Notes: generated from the sequence alone by a model not told the origin. A stretch of DNA of 64,000 nucleotides from Hohaiivirga sp031546825 (GCA_031546825.1 JAVBJU010000030.1:24868-88867), one strand, 5' to 3'. Positions 8,447 through 17,799 are shown, counted from the first letter of the stretch. Translations and numbers: made by a program.

Positions 8447-8695
8447 ATGGCTACTGGTGCTGCTGGCGCAGGTCGTCGTCCGTTCTTCCGTCGTCGCAAG
8501 ACTTGCCCGTTCACGGGCGAAGGCGCTCCGAAGATCGATTACAAGGACACCAAGCTCCTGTCCCGCTACATTTCCGAGCGTGGCAAGATCGTTCCTTCCC
8601 GTATCACAGCCGTGTCGAACAAGAAGCAGCGTGAATTGGCCCAGGCCATCAAGCGCGCCCGCTTCCTCGGCCTGCTGCCCTACGTGATCAGCTAA
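8447..8695 (+). CDS. rpsR: 30S ribosomal protein S18
   Basis: The ribosomal partner of S6, 82 residues. The conserved S18 core is clear: 'RRPFFRRRKTCPF' at the N-terminus, 'KIDYKDTKLLSRYISERGKI' in the middle and 'QRELAQAIKRARFLGLLPY' at the end. It starts 2 nt after the rpsF stop, with the GAGGAGGAA of the rpsF 3' end as ribosome binding site. Confidence 0.98.
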   Translation: MATGAAGAGRRPFFRRRKTCPFTGEGAPKIDYKDTKLLSRYISERGKIVPSRITAVSNKKQRELAQAIKRARFLGLLPYVIS

Positions 8696-8720
8696 GACAG
8701 CTGACATTTTATGAATCCTG

Positions 8721-8763
8721 CCCGGCGGTGCAAATCCGCCGGGTTAGTTGAGGCAAAAGCCTC
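8721..8763 (+). terminator. Two hairpins between rpsR and the DUF2232 gene
   Basis: A perfect 8-bp stem (CCCGGCGG / CCGCCGGG, loop TGCAAAT, 8721-8743) is followed by a second small hairpin GAGGC-AAAA-GCCTC at 8750-8763. Neither ends in a long T-run, so they are more likely attenuators or RNA-stability elements inside the operon than full terminators. Confidence 0.5.
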
Positions 8764-8793
8764 TAACCCTGCGGAAAGCAGCGGGACAGCGAC

Positions 8794-9753
8794 ATGAGCA
8801 ACCTTGTGATTGGCATATTTGCGGGTGTTATTTCCGCAACATTGACACTGGTTTTCTCCAGCGCCCTTCCGCTTGCCATTCTCTCAACCTACCTTCCCTT
8901 TCTCCCCATTCTGATCGTTACCCTCGGCTGGCGTCACCAGACCGGGCTTGTTGCTGTTTTCGCCGGTGCCATCGTGTGTGTGATCGCCGGGCCGTTGGTA
9001 GCAGCCGCGTATCTGATTTGCATTGGCTTGCCGGCCTGGGGCCTAGGCTATCTGTGCCTGCTGGGTCGCCGCACGGAAGATGGAATGGAGTGGTATCCGG
9101 TTGGGCACATCCTGTTCTGGAGCGCCTGTTCCGTCATCATTCAACAAATGGTGCTGCTTGCAGCCGTGAGCGGCGGCAGTTTCGAAACCTACCTTATCAA
9201 TTTCAAGGCACGCACCGCTGTGCTTGTCGAGGCGATGGAGCCGCAACTGCGCGAAGCGTTGAATGGCCCCGACGGTATTGATCAATGGGTAAACCTGCTT
9301 GCCACCAAGGCCCCCGCCTACGAAGCTATTGTTGGCTTGCTCGCCACCATTTTCATGCTCTGGCTGGCGGCGCGCATTTCCATTCGCAACAAGCGCATAC
9401 CGCGACCCATGCCGTTCCTTCCCGCAATGCGGATGCCATTCTGGATTCTCATTGTCTGGGCGGTGGGAACAGCTGGCGCTGTGCTGTTTGACGACCTGGC
9501 AAGCGTCGCATTCCAGGTTTTCTCATATGCCGCAATGACTGCGGTCTGCCTCCAGGGGCTTGCGGTTCTGCACGACATCTCGCGCAACTGGCCCCAGCGA
9601 CGGCTGGCGTTATGGGTCGCCTATATCGCCGTCATGTTTTTACCCTTCTGCATTTTCGCGGTCGCATTGTTGGGCGCTGCGGAAATCCTGATCAACATTC
9701 GTACCAAATTCGGGGGCACCGGTACGCCCCCGGCCAAACCATCCAAACTTTAA
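8794..9753 (+). CDS. DUF2232-type integral membrane protein
   Basis: A 319-residue multi-pass membrane protein. Hydrophobic segments are visible at about residues 5-45 (two close helices), 50-90, 105-125, 185-205, 225-245, 250-270 and 285-308. Alphaproteobacteria usually carry a DUF2232 membrane protein exactly here, between rpsR and rplI, which is the main basis for the family name. Function is unknown; the operon position suggests a link with translation or envelope growth, but that is only association. The stop is 12 nt before rplI, so the genes are cotranscribed. Confidence 0.8.
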   Translation: MSNLVIGIFAGVISATLTLVFSSALPLAILSTYLPFLPILIVTLGWRHQTGLVAVFAGAIVCVIAGPLVAAAYLICIGLPAWGLGYLCLLGRRTEDGMEWYPVGHILFWSACSVIIQQMVLLAAVSGGSFETYLINFKARTAVLVEAMEPQLREALNGPDGIDQWVNLLATKAPAYEAIVGLLATIFMLWLAARISIRNKRIPRPMPFLPAMRMPFWILIVWAVGTAGAVLFDDLASVAFQVFSYAAMTAVCLQGLAVLHDISRNWPQRRLALWVAYIAVMFLPFCIFAVALLGAAEILINIRTKFGGTGTPPAKPSKL

Positions 9754-9765
9754 AGGAGCACTACC

Positions 9766-10335
9766 ATGGAAGTCATTTTGCTTGAACGCATCGCCCGCCT
9801 CGGCCAGATGGGTGACCGGGTCAAAGTCCGTGACGGCTTTGCCCGCAATTTCCTGCTGCCGCGCGGTAAGGCGCTGCGCGCCACCACTGCCAACAAGGAA
9901 CACTTCGACAAGCAGCGCGCCCAGCTCGAAGCCCGCAACCTTGAGCGCCGCAACGAAGCCGAAGCCGTGGGCGAGAAGCTCAATGGCCAGAACTTCACCG
10001 TCATTCGCCAGGCTGGCGAAACCGGCGTGCTCTACGGTTCAGTGTCGACCCGCGATCTTTCCGAAGTCATCACCGCTGGTGGTTTCTCGGTGGGTCGTGA
10101 GCAGATTGCTATCCATCACCCGATCAAGACCCTCGGTCTTCACCCGGTGCCGGTCACCCTCCATCCGGAAGTGGAAGTCAAGGTCTCGATCAACGTCGCC
10201 CGTAGCCCGGAAGAAGCCGAACGTCAGGCCCGCGGTGAGAGCGTGACTGCCCGTGAAGAGCACAATCTTGATGATCTGGGCCTCGAAGTGGGTGCGGCAC
10301 TCGCCGAAGCAGGCGACGATCGCGACAGCTACTGA
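9766..10335 (+). CDS. rplI: 50S ribosomal protein L9
   Basis: A 23S rRNA-binding protein at the base of the L1 stalk. The product has 189 residues. The N-terminal RNA-binding domain shows 'GDRVKVRDGFARNFLLPRGK' around residues 16-35, followed by the long connecting helix ('KQRAQLEARNLERRNEAE') and the C-terminal domain. It is about 40 residues longer than E. coli L9; the extension after residue 150 is acidic and is common in alphaproteobacteria. Ribosome binding site AAAGGAGCACTACC. A strong terminator follows. Confidence 0.97.
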   Translation: MEVILLERIARLGQMGDRVKVRDGFARNFLLPRGKALRATTANKEHFDKQRAQLEARNLERRNEAEAVGEKLNGQNFTVIRQAGETGVLYGSVSTRDLSEVITAGGFSVGREQIAIHHPIKTLGLHPVPVTLHPEVEVKVSINVARSPEEAERQARGESVTAREEHNLDDLGLEVGAALAEAGDDRDSY

Positions 10336-10358
10336 TTCGCATCTGATATCTGATGCAA

Positions 10359-10391
10359 GGGCTGGAAGACGTTGGTCTTCCAGCCTTTTTT
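10359..10391 (+). terminator. Rho-independent terminator of the rpsF-rplI operon
   Basis: A perfect 11-bp stem GGCTGGAAGAC / GTCTTCCAGCC with a GTTG loop runs directly into TTTTTT. It closes the ribosomal-protein operon 24 nt after rplI. Confidence 0.92.
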
Positions 10392-10597
10392 ATTTAAAAC
10401 GGGCACTTGGCATTTTTTAGTACGATTCCCGTCAATCGGGCTACGATATATTTTTCTCAACTGTGGAGAAGGGTGGATTGCGAGTGTTGCGGTAACCTCT
10501 TTGAAGCAAGCAGCCTTTTGCGCAATTGTGCGAGCGCGTTTTGCATCTATGTGTAGGGGACATCACCGCACCGTCCGATTCCTGACTTGGAACCCCC

Positions 10598-12091
10598 ATG
10601 GCTACCGCGAACGCCCTGATTACCCATTTATCCGTCGCTGAAACCAGCTTTCGCGAGGCCCCCGGCAACATTGAAGCCGAACAGGCGTTGCTCGGTGCTA
10701 TTCTGGTCAACAATCAGGCCTATGACCGGGTTTCCGATTTTCTGTTGCCCGAGCACTTCATCGATGGCACCCATCAGCGGATTTATGACGTGGCCACCAC
10801 GCTGGTTCGTCAAGGCAAGCTTGCAACCCCGATCACCCTCAAGACCTATCTCGCGGATATTGATCTCGGCGGCCTCACCGTTCCCCAATACCTTGCGCGG
10901 CTCGCTTCGGAAGCCACAACCATTATCAACGCCGAGGAATACGGGCGCACGATCTATGATCTCGCCATTCGCCGCCGCCTGATCTCGATTGGTGAAGACC
11001 TCGTCAATACCGCCTTCGACGCGCCGGTGGAGATGGCCCCGCGCGAGCAAATCGAAGACACCGAACGCCAGCTCTATGAACTGGCCGAAAAAGGCCGCAC
11101 CAATAGCGGCTTCCAGAAGTTTTCCGATGCGCTCACCACAGCAGTCGACATGGCGGGTGCCGCGTTCAAGCGCGAAGGCAAACTGTCGGGCGTGTCCACC
11201 GGCCTGCGCGACCTCGACCGCTCATTGGGTGGTTTGCAGAAATCCGACCTTGTCATTCTCGCCGGTCGCCCTGCCATGGGCAAAACCTCGCTTGCCACAA
11301 ATATCGCCTTCAACATTGCCAAGGCTTATCGCGGTGAAAAGCAGCCGGATGGCTCGACGAAAACCAGCAATGGCGGCATCGTCGGCTTCTTCTCCCTCGA
11401 AATGTCATCGGAACAATTGGCAACCCGTATCATCGCCGAACAGGCCGCCGTGTCTTCCTACAAGATCCGCCGTGGTGACATCACACAGGATGAGTTCGTG
11501 CGCATATCCGATGCCGCGCGCGAAATGCACTCCATTCCGTTCTATATCGACCAGACCGGCGGCATCTCCATTGCCCAGCTCACCGCTCGCGCCCGCCGCC
11601 TCAAGCGCCAGCGCGGCCTTGACGTGATTGTGGTCGATTACCTCCAACTCCTGAGCGGCAGTTCCAAGAAGGGCGAGAACCGCGTGCAGGAGCTCACCGA
11701 GATCACCACCGGCCTCAAAGCCCTCGCCAAGGAGCTGAATGTGCCGGTTGTGGCGCTTTCACAGTTATCGCGTCAGGTTGAATCTCGTGACGACAAGCGC
11801 CCACAGCTTTCAGATCTGCGTGAATCCGGCTCCATTGAGCAGGACGCCGACGTGGTGATGTTCGTCTACCGCGAAGAATACTATCTCAAGATGAAAATGC
11901 CGAAGGAAGGCACGGAAGACCACTTCCGCTGGCAAGCTGAAATGGATCAGGCTTACGGCAAGGCGGAGATCATCGTCGGCAAGCAACGCCACGGCCCCAC
12001 CGGCACCGTGCAGCTCGCCTTCCAGGCAGATGTCACCCGCTTTACCGATCTCGCCGAGGAAGACCGTATGCCAGAGCGGATCGGGGATTGA
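10598..12091 (+). CDS. dnaB: Replicative DNA helicase
   Basis: The hexameric helicase that unwinds DNA at the replication fork. The 497-residue protein has the N-terminal domain beginning 'NIEAEQALLGAILVNNQAYD' near residue 24 and the RecA-like C-terminal domain with Walker A 'AGRPAMGKTSLATN' near residue 224, Walker B 'DVIVVDYLQLLSG' near 340 and 'ALSQLSRQVESRDDKRP' near 385. No intein or insertion is visible, although a short insert 'KAYRGEKQPDGSTKTSNG' follows the Walker A region, as in many rhizobial DnaB proteins. Preceded by a 206-bp gap after the rplI terminator, so it likely has its own promoter. Its stop overlaps the region just before alr. Confidence 0.97.
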   Translation: MATANALITHLSVAETSFREAPGNIEAEQALLGAILVNNQAYDRVSDFLLPEHFIDGTHQRIYDVATTLVRQGKLATPITLKTYLADIDLGGLTVPQYLARLASEATTIINAEEYGRTIYDLAIRRRLISIGEDLVNTAFDAPVEMAPREQIEDTERQLYELAEKGRTNSGFQKFSDALTTAVDMAGAAFKREGKLSGVSTGLRDLDRSLGGLQKSDLVILAGRPAMGKTSLATNIAFNIAKAYRGEKQPDGSTKTSNGGIVGFFSLEMSSEQLATRIIAEQAAVSSYKIRRGDITQDEFVRISDAAREMHSIPFYIDQTGGISIAQLTARARRLKRQRGLDVIVVDYLQLLSGSSKKGENRVQELTEITTGLKALAKELNVPVVALSQLSRQVESRDDKRPQLSDLRESGSIEQDADVVMFVYREEYYLKMKMPKEGTEDHFRWQAEMDQAYGKAEIIVGKQRHGPTGTVQLAFQADVTRFTDLAEEDRMPERIGD

Positions 12092-12099
12092 GCAGCAAC

Positions 12100-13251
12100 A
12101 TGGAGACGCATCCCGAAAATGGCATCCCAGGCGCAGAAGCCGGAGCTATCCTCAGCATTAACCTCGGCGCTCTGACCGCCAACTGGCGCTTCATGCGCGA
12201 GAAGGCTGCAACCGCCGAATGCGCAGCAGTGGTCAAAGCAGATGCCTACGGCACCGGCATTGAACACACCGTTCCGGCACTGGCAGCCGCAGGGTGTAAA
12301 ACCTTTTTCGTGGCCCATCTGTCGGAAGCAAAGCGGGTACGCGCCGTGGCAACCGATGCGGTTATCTACGTGCTCAACGGCCTGCTGCCCGAAACGTGCG
12401 ATGCCTATCTCGAATATGCGCTGCGCCCCGTGCTCGCTTCCCCCGAACAGGTTACGGAATGGACGGATTTTTGCGGTGCCCATGGCCTGAAACTGCCCGC
12501 TGCGGTACAGGTTGACACGGGCATGGCGCGGCTCGGGCTTTCCATAACCGAGGCGCAAACCCTCTCCCGGGAGACACTGCGTTTCGAACTAAGCCTTCTC
12601 ATGAGCCATTTCGTTGCTTCGGAAGAGCCAGAAAACCCGCTCAACCAACAGCAGATTGATCTGTTTGAAACAGCCCGCACGCTCTTCCCCGGCGTCCCTG
12701 CGTCCCTTGCCAACTCATCCGGCATCCTGCTGCCGCAAGCCCCCCATTATGACCTCGTCCGCCCCGGTTACGCGCTCTATGGTGGCAACCCCTGCCCCGG
12801 ACACCCGAACCCGATGCGCGAGGTAGTGCGCCTCAATGCCCATATCCTGCAGGTGCGGACCATCCCCCGCGGCACCAGCGTCGGTTACAACGGACGCTGG
12901 ACCGCCGAGCGAGACAGTCGCCTGGCAACCCTTTCCATCGGCTATGCCGATGGATTTCCACGTTCCGCCAGCGGCACGCGCGAAAAATACGCGCATGGCA
13001 AACCGGCGGGCGTTGCGGAAATTGGCGGCATCTTGTGCCCGTTCGTCGGCACCGTCTCGATGGACCTCATCATCATTGATATCACTGACACCGACCCAAA
13101 ACTGACACCGCCCGACTGGAGGCTTGCCACGCTCATCGGCGGCCAACTTGATATCGATACCGTCGCCCACAATGTCGGCACCATCGGTTACGAGATCCTC
13201 ACCGGCCTTGGCCGACGCTATGCCCGCGTCTATTTCAGCGAAGTGCACTAA
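12100..13251 (+). CDS. alr: Alanine racemase
   Basis: A PLP enzyme that makes D-alanine for peptidoglycan. The PLP lysine is in 'AAVVKADAYGTG' near residue 44, and the second catalytic base, a tyrosine, is in 'TSVGYNGRW' near 265, followed by 'LSIGYADGFPR'. The product is 383 residues from the ATG at 12100; an in-frame TTG at 12088 overlapping the dnaB stop would add four residues, but the ATG is better spaced from GGGGA at 12083-12087. The gene follows dnaB by 8 nt and abuts radA, so the three form one transcription unit, an arrangement common in Hyphomicrobiales. Confidence 0.95.
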   Translation: METHPENGIPGAEAGAILSINLGALTANWRFMREKAATAECAAVVKADAYGTGIEHTVPALAAAGCKTFFVAHLSEAKRVRAVATDAVIYVLNGLLPETCDAYLEYALRPVLASPEQVTEWTDFCGAHGLKLPAAVQVDTGMARLGLSITEAQTLSRETLRFELSLLMSHFVASEEPENPLNQQQIDLFETARTLFPGVPASLANSSGILLPQAPHYDLVRPGYALYGGNPCPGHPNPMREVVRLNAHILQVRTIPRGTSVGYNGRWTAERDSRLATLSIGYADGFPRSASGTREKYAHGKPAGVAEIGGILCPFVGTVSMDLIIIDITDTDPKLTPPDWRLATLIGGQLDIDTVAHNVGTIGYEILTGLGRRYARVYFSEVH

Positions 13252-14667
13252 ATGGCCAAACGCAATGTGCAATATACCTGCCAGGAATGCGGTGCAGTCT
13301 ACAATCGCTGGAAAGGCAAATGCGAGGCCTGCGGCGGCTGGAACACCATTGTTGAAGAAGCACCGAGCTCTTCTGTCTCCGGCCCGGCAGCAACCCGGCC
13401 GTCGCGCGCCAAGGGGCGGATATTCACCTTTGAAAGCCTTTCCGGCGATCTCAAGGAAGCGCCCCGCACCCCCTCCGGCATCGCCGAGCTTGACCGCGTG
13501 ACCGGCGGCGGCTTCGTTGAAGGGTCCATTATCCTGATTGGTGGCGAACCCGGCATCGGTAAATCCACGCTTTTGATGCAGGCCGCTGCAAGCCTCGCGT
13601 CGCGCGGCAAGCGTGTCGCCTATATCTCCGGTGAAGAAGCCATCGCCCAGGTGCGGTTGCGGGCAGAACGGCTTGGCCTCTCCTCGGCACCGGTGGAACT
13701 TGCGGCGGAGACCAATGTCGAAGATATCATCGCCACCCTATCAACAGGCGCACCACCGACGCTGGCCGTGATTGATTCGATCCAGACCATGTGGACCGAA
13801 ACCGTCGATTCGGCCCCCGGCACCGTCACCCAGGTGCGTGGCTCCGCTCAGGCGTTGATCCGTTTTGCGAAAACCCACGGCACCAGCGTCATTCTGGTTG
13901 GTCACGTCACCAAAGACGGGCAAATCGCCGGGCCACGCGTGGTGGAGCATATGGTCGATGCCGTCGTGTCGTTTGATGGCGATGCCAGCCACCATTTCCG
14001 CATCCTGCGCGCGGTCAAGAACCGTTTCGGCGCGACTGACGAAATCGGCGTATTTGAGATGAGCGATTTGGGATTGCGGGAAATCGCCAATCCCTCAGAG
14101 CTGTTTCTGGCGGGGCGAGACCTCGCAGTGCCCGGAACCGCCGTATTCGCCGGCATGGAGGGCACCCGCCCGGTGCTCACGGAAATCCAGGCGCTGGTCG
14201 CACCGTCATCGCTTGGCACACCGCGCCGTTCGGTGATCGGCTGGGACTCGAACCGCCTGGCGATGATCCTCGCTGTGCTCGAAGCCCATGGCGGGCTCAA
14301 GCTCGGAATGCACGATGTTTATCTCAATGTGGCGGGTGGCCTACGCATCAATGAGCCAGCGGCAGACCTCGCGGCAGCAGCGGCGCTGATCTCGTCACTC
14401 TCCGGTACGGCACTGCCATCCGACAGTGTCTATTTTGGTGAACTCGGCCTCTCCGGCGCGATCCGGCCCGTGTCTCATATGCAAACGCGCCTCAAAGAGG
14501 CTGCAAAACTCGGCTTTCATCGGGCAGTCACGCCAGAGCCGCGAAAGGACCGCGGCGAGAAATTTGCGTTGCAACCCAACACGGTAAGCCATATTGCGGA
14601 CCTCGTGGCCGGTATTGTTGCAACAAGGCCACGGGGAAAAGCTCCTCTTTCGCACAACGAAGGGTGA
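13252..14667 (+). CDS. radA: DNA repair protein RadA
   Basis: A RecA-like branch-migration helicase that processes recombination intermediates. The 471-residue protein begins with a four-cysteine zinc finger ('YTCQECGAVYNRWKGKCEAC', about residues 6-25), then a Walker A 'GGEPGIGKST' near 100, the RadA-specific 'KNRFGATDE' near 255, and a C-terminal Lon-like domain. Its ATG follows the alr stop codon directly with no spacer, which indicates tight coupling. Downstream, cvpA starts after 85 nt. Confidence 0.96.
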   Translation: MAKRNVQYTCQECGAVYNRWKGKCEACGGWNTIVEEAPSSSVSGPAATRPSRAKGRIFTFESLSGDLKEAPRTPSGIAELDRVTGGGFVEGSIILIGGEPGIGKSTLLMQAAASLASRGKRVAYISGEEAIAQVRLRAERLGLSSAPVELAAETNVEDIIATLSTGAPPTLAVIDSIQTMWTETVDSAPGTVTQVRGSAQALIRFAKTHGTSVILVGHVTKDGQIAGPRVVEHMVDAVVSFDGDASHHFRILRAVKNRFGATDEIGVFEMSDLGLREIANPSELFLAGRDLAVPGTAVFAGMEGTRPVLTEIQALVAPSSLGTPRRSVIGWDSNRLAMILAVLEAHGGLKLGMHDVYLNVAGGLRINEPAADLAAAAALISSLSGTALPSDSVYFGELGLSGAIRPVSHMQTRLKEAAKLGFHRAVTPEPRKDRGEKFALQPNTVSHIADLVAGIVATRPRGKAPLSHNEG

Positions 14668-14752
14668 CGAATGCCTCAAGGAGGGGTATATGTCGCCTGC
14701 TCATTTTCGTGAATGGCGGCGTGAGACCGCCTGATTGGACCTGAAGACATCC

Positions 14753-15334
14753 ATGCCCTTCTCAGCTCTCGATATCGTCGTTCTCGGCATCACCCTGATT
14801 TCTGCCGTACTCGCCGCAGTTCGAGGATTTTCACGCGAAATCCTCAGTATTGCCGCTTGGGCTGTGGCCGTGCTTGCCGCTTGGCTCCTGCATAAGTCGC
14901 TTCTTCCTTTCACGTCACAATACATTTCGCATCAGACCATCGCGCTTGTTGTGACAGTCGCCGTGATCTTCATCGTGACACTGCTCATCATGTCGCTGAT
15001 CACTGTGCAGATATCCGACCTGGTGCTTGATTCGCGCATTGGCGCAGTGGACCGTACACTGGGCCTGGTGTTCGGGCTGGCGCGCGGGCTTTTGATCAGC
15101 GTTCTTGGCTGGCTTCTGCTCATTACGATGGTCAATGAGAACAAGGTGCCCGAATGGACAGCGAACGCAAAGTCCTTGCCATTCCTGCAGAGCTCGGCAA
15201 AGAGCCTCAGAGACTCGTTTGACAAGAACGCCAAGAGTATTCCGGTGGTCGATCAATTCCTCAACAAGCCGTCTGGCGGCACCGATGTTCCGCCGCCGGA
15301 ATCGACACAATCTCCGGCAGGAACGACGCAATAA
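14753..15334 (+). CDS. cvpA: CvpA family protein
   Basis: An inner-membrane protein of the colicin V production family, whose gene is commonly linked to purF and influences envelope homeostasis in other bacteria. The 193-residue product has about four membrane segments in residues 5-125 ('LDIVVLGITLISAVLAAVRG', 'AAWAVAVLAAWLLHKSLLPF', 'ALVVTVAVIFIVTLLIMSLI' and 'GLARGLLISVLGWLLLITMV') and a polar proline-rich C-terminal tail. The ATG at 14753 is chosen; a TTG at 14735 in the same frame is possible. It lies between radA and purF on the same strand. Confidence 0.88.
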   Translation: MPFSALDIVVLGITLISAVLAAVRGFSREILSIAAWAVAVLAAWLLHKSLLPFTSQYISHQTIALVVTVAVIFIVTLLIMSLITVQISDLVLDSRIGAVDRTLGLVFGLARGLLISVLGWLLLITMVNENKVPEWTANAKSLPFLQSSAKSLRDSFDKNAKSIPVVDQFLNKPSGGTDVPPPESTQSPAGTTQ

Positions 15335-15345
15335 TCTGAAGTTTC

Positions 15346-15375
15346 ACGATCCGGATGGCCCGCCACCCGGATCGT
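15346..15375 (+). terminator. Hairpin after cvpA
   Basis: A 9-bp perfect stem ACGATCCGG / CCGGATCGT with a 12-nt loop is followed by TGCATTTTG. It is a probable terminator or attenuator between cvpA and purF; the T-run is short. Confidence 0.6.
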
Positions 15376-15478
15376 TGCATTTTGAGGTAGTTTTAATAAT
15401 TAACCTTCCCAACGCAAACCGCACCCGCGACGTGATTTGGGAGGGTGGTCTTGTTTTCAGGATGAGCGGTAAATAACG

Positions 15479-16942
15479 ATGAGTAGCGACAAGAAAGACT
15501 TCAACCTCGATCTCGATGGCGACACATTGCGCGAGGAATGCGGTGTTTTCGGCATTTTCAACCACCCCGACGCTGCCGCAATCACGGCTCTCGGCCTCCA
15601 TGCTCTACAACATCGCGGGCAGGAAGCCGCCGGTATCGTGTCATTCGATGGCAAGCGCTTTCATTCGGAACGCAAACTCGGCCTAGTCGGCGACCACTTC
15701 TCGGAACGCGCGATCATCGACCGGCTGCAAGGCGACTGCGCTGTTGGCCATGTCCGCTATTCCACCACTGGCGAAACCATCCTGCGCAATGTGCAGCCCC
15801 TCTTCGCCGAGCTTGGCGGCGGTGGTTTTGCGGTGGCCCATAACGGCAACCTCACCAACGGCCTGACACTGCGCAAAAAGCTCATCAACGACGGCGCTAT
15901 TTTCCAGTCTACCATGGATAGCGAAGTGGTGGTTCATCTCGTGGCGCGCAGCATGGGCAAGCTGCTGGACCGCTTCATTCATGCGCTGAAACTTCTCGAA
16001 GGCGCCTATTCCTTCGTGGCGCTCTCCAACAAGAAACTGATCGGCGCGCGCGACCCCTTCGGCATCCGCCCGCTGGTTTTAGGCGAGCTTGATGGCCGCT
16101 ATATCCTCGCCTCCGAGACCTGCGCGCTGGATATCATCGGCGCGCGCTTCATCCGTGACATTGAGAATGGCGAAGTCGTGGTGATTTCGGAAGAAGGCAT
16201 TGCTTCGCACCGCCCGTTCCCGAAGGTGCCGGAACGCCCGTGCGTGTTCGAATACATCTATTTTGCCCGGCCTGATTCCGTGGTCAATGGTCGTGACGTC
16301 TACCAGACCCGCAAGGCCATGGGCCGCCAGTTGGCACTGGAAGCACCGGCAGAAGCCGACGTGATTGTGCCCATCCCCGATTCGGGCGTGCCTGCGGCCA
16401 TCGGCTATGCCCAGCAATTGGGTGTGCCCTATGAACTCGGCATCATCCGCAACCATTATGTCGGACGCACCTTCATCCAGCCAACCCAATCGGTGCGCGA
16501 ACTCGGCGTCCGCATGAAGCATTCCGCCAACCGTTCCGTGGTGGCTGGCAAACGCATCGTGCTGATCGACGACAGTCTGGTGCGCGGCACCACCTCCATC
16601 AAGATCGTGCGCATGATGCGAGAAGCGGGCGCAAGCGAAGTGCATTTTCGTGTTGCTTCTCCACCGATTACCCATCCCGACTATTACGGCATCGATACGC
16701 CCGACAAGAAGAAGCTCCTGGCAGCAACCCATTCGCTCAAGGAAATGTGCGACTATATCGGCGCGGATTCGCTGGCCTTCCTCAGTGTCGATGGCATTTA
16801 CCGCTCGCTGGGCTTCGATGGCCGAGATCCCAAATGCCCGCAGCTGACCGACCACTGCTTCACCGGCGATTATCCGACGCCATTAAGCGATTTGAACAGC
16901 GATACCACGCCACAAACCGCGTTGCTGCACGAATCCGACTAG
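15479..16942 (+). CDS. purF: Amidophosphoribosyltransferase
   Basis: Catalyses the first committed step of purine synthesis: PRPP plus glutamine to phosphoribosylamine. The 487-residue protein has an N-terminal propeptide that would be removed before the nucleophile cysteine in 'REECGVFGIFNHP' (Cys about residue 21), a glutaminase domain with 'AVGHVRYSTTGE', and a C-terminal phosphoribosyltransferase domain whose PRPP loop is 'RIVLIDDSLVRGTTS' near residue 362. Length and motif order are normal. The region just downstream is a copy of the dispersed hairpin repeat rather than a classical terminator. Confidence 0.97.
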   Translation: MSSDKKDFNLDLDGDTLREECGVFGIFNHPDAAAITALGLHALQHRGQEAAGIVSFDGKRFHSERKLGLVGDHFSERAIIDRLQGDCAVGHVRYSTTGETILRNVQPLFAELGGGGFAVAHNGNLTNGLTLRKKLINDGAIFQSTMDSEVVVHLVARSMGKLLDRFIHALKLLEGAYSFVALSNKKLIGARDPFGIRPLVLGELDGRYILASETCALDIIGARFIRDIENGEVVVISEEGIASHRPFPKVPERPCVFEYIYFARPDSVVNGRDVYQTRKAMGRQLALEAPAEADVIVPIPDSGVPAAIGYAQQLGVPYELGIIRNHYVGRTFIQPTQSVRELGVRMKHSANRSVVAGKRIVLIDDSLVRGTTSIKIVRMMREAGASEVHFRVASPPITHPDYYGIDTPDKKKLLAATHSLKEMCDYIGADSLAFLSVDGIYRSLGFDGRDPKCPQLTDHCFTGDYPTPLSDLNSDTTPQTALLHESD

Positions 16943-16943
16943 A

Positions 16944-17040
16944 GTGAAGCACGTTTAATATGAAACGCACTTCACTCGAGATTCTTTGATGCCGTAACGC
17001 TTTGCGTTTAACCGGTGACCCACTTAAAACGCGCGTTACT
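16944..17040 (+). repeat. Dispersed hairpin repeat, copy 1
   Basis: A 97-bp intergenic repeat made of two hairpins. The first is GTGAAG..CGTTT / AAACGCACTTCAC with loop AATATG (11 of 13 pairs in this copy). The second pairs GTAACGC...GCGTTT with AAACGCGCGTTAC around an ACCGGTGACCCACTT centre. It starts 1 nt after the purF stop and ends 15 nt before the next start codon. Two further copies lie at 33988-34049 (second hairpin only) and 56073-56169, all in the same orientation. Confidence 0.9.
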
Positions 17041-17055
17041 TAGGGAGAGAGCACC

Positions 17056-17799
17056 ATGAGCAAGACACTGGCCGGGCGGGTCGCTGTTGTCACCGGAGCA
17101 TCGCGCGGAATTGGTCGCGCCGCTGCATTGGCGCTGGCGGAAGCGGGGGCGCATGTGATTGCTCTGGCACGCACCCAAGGGGCGCTGGAAGAGCTCGATG
17201 ACGCCATTCGCGCCAAGGGTGGTAGCGCAACGCTCGTCCCCCTCGACCTCACCGATTTCCCCGCCATCGACCGGCTGGGAGCCGCCATCTATGAACGCTG
17301 GGGCAAGCTCGACATTCTGGTTGGCAATGCCGGGATATTGGGGGAACTCTCACCCATTACCCACATCGACCAGCCGGTATGGGATGCGGTGATGCAGATC
17401 AACGTCACCGCAAACTGGCGTCTGATCCGTTCGCTTGATCCACTGCTGCGGGCGTCGGATGCCGGACGCGCCATCTTCCTGTCATCGGGCGCGGCGCATA
17501 AATGCAATGCGTACTGGGGCGTTTATTCAATCTCGAAAGCGGCGCTCGAAGCACTGGTGCGAACCTATGCTGCCGAGACGGTTAAAACCCCCGTGCGCGC
17601 CATGCTGGTCAACCCCGGCCCCCTCGCCACCGCCATGCGACAGAAGGCGATGCCGGGCGAAGATCAGGCAACGCTCAAGACGCCAGAAGACCTCGCTCCA
17701 CACATCCTCAAGCTTGCCCAGCCCGATTGGACGGAAACCGGTAAAATTTACGACTTCCCGCAAGACGGCAAGATCCTGACCCCGCAGTTTCCGGCGTAA
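17056..17799 (+). CDS. Short-chain dehydrogenase/reductase
   Basis: A classical SDR oxidoreductase of 247 residues. The nucleotide-binding motif is 'VVTGASRGIGRAAALAL' at residues 11-27, the 'NAG' structural motif lies near 90 ('LVGNAGILGEL'), and the catalytic pair is in 'YSISKAALEAL' near 155 (YxxxK). The substrate cannot be told from sequence. It follows purF, as an SDR gene often does in Hyphomicrobiales. AGGGAGAGAGCACC is a good ribosome binding site; the dispersed repeat forms its leader. Confidence 0.9.
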   Translation: MSKTLAGRVAVVTGASRGIGRAAALALAEAGAHVIALARTQGALEELDDAIRAKGGSATLVPLDLTDFPAIDRLGAAIYERWGKLDILVGNAGILGELSPITHIDQPVWDAVMQINVTANWRLIRSLDPLLRASDAGRAIFLSSGAAHKCNAYWGVYSISKAALEALVRTYAAETVKTPVRAMLVNPGPLATAMRQKAMPGEDQATLKTPEDLAPHILKLAQPDWTETGKIYDFPQDGKILTPQFPA

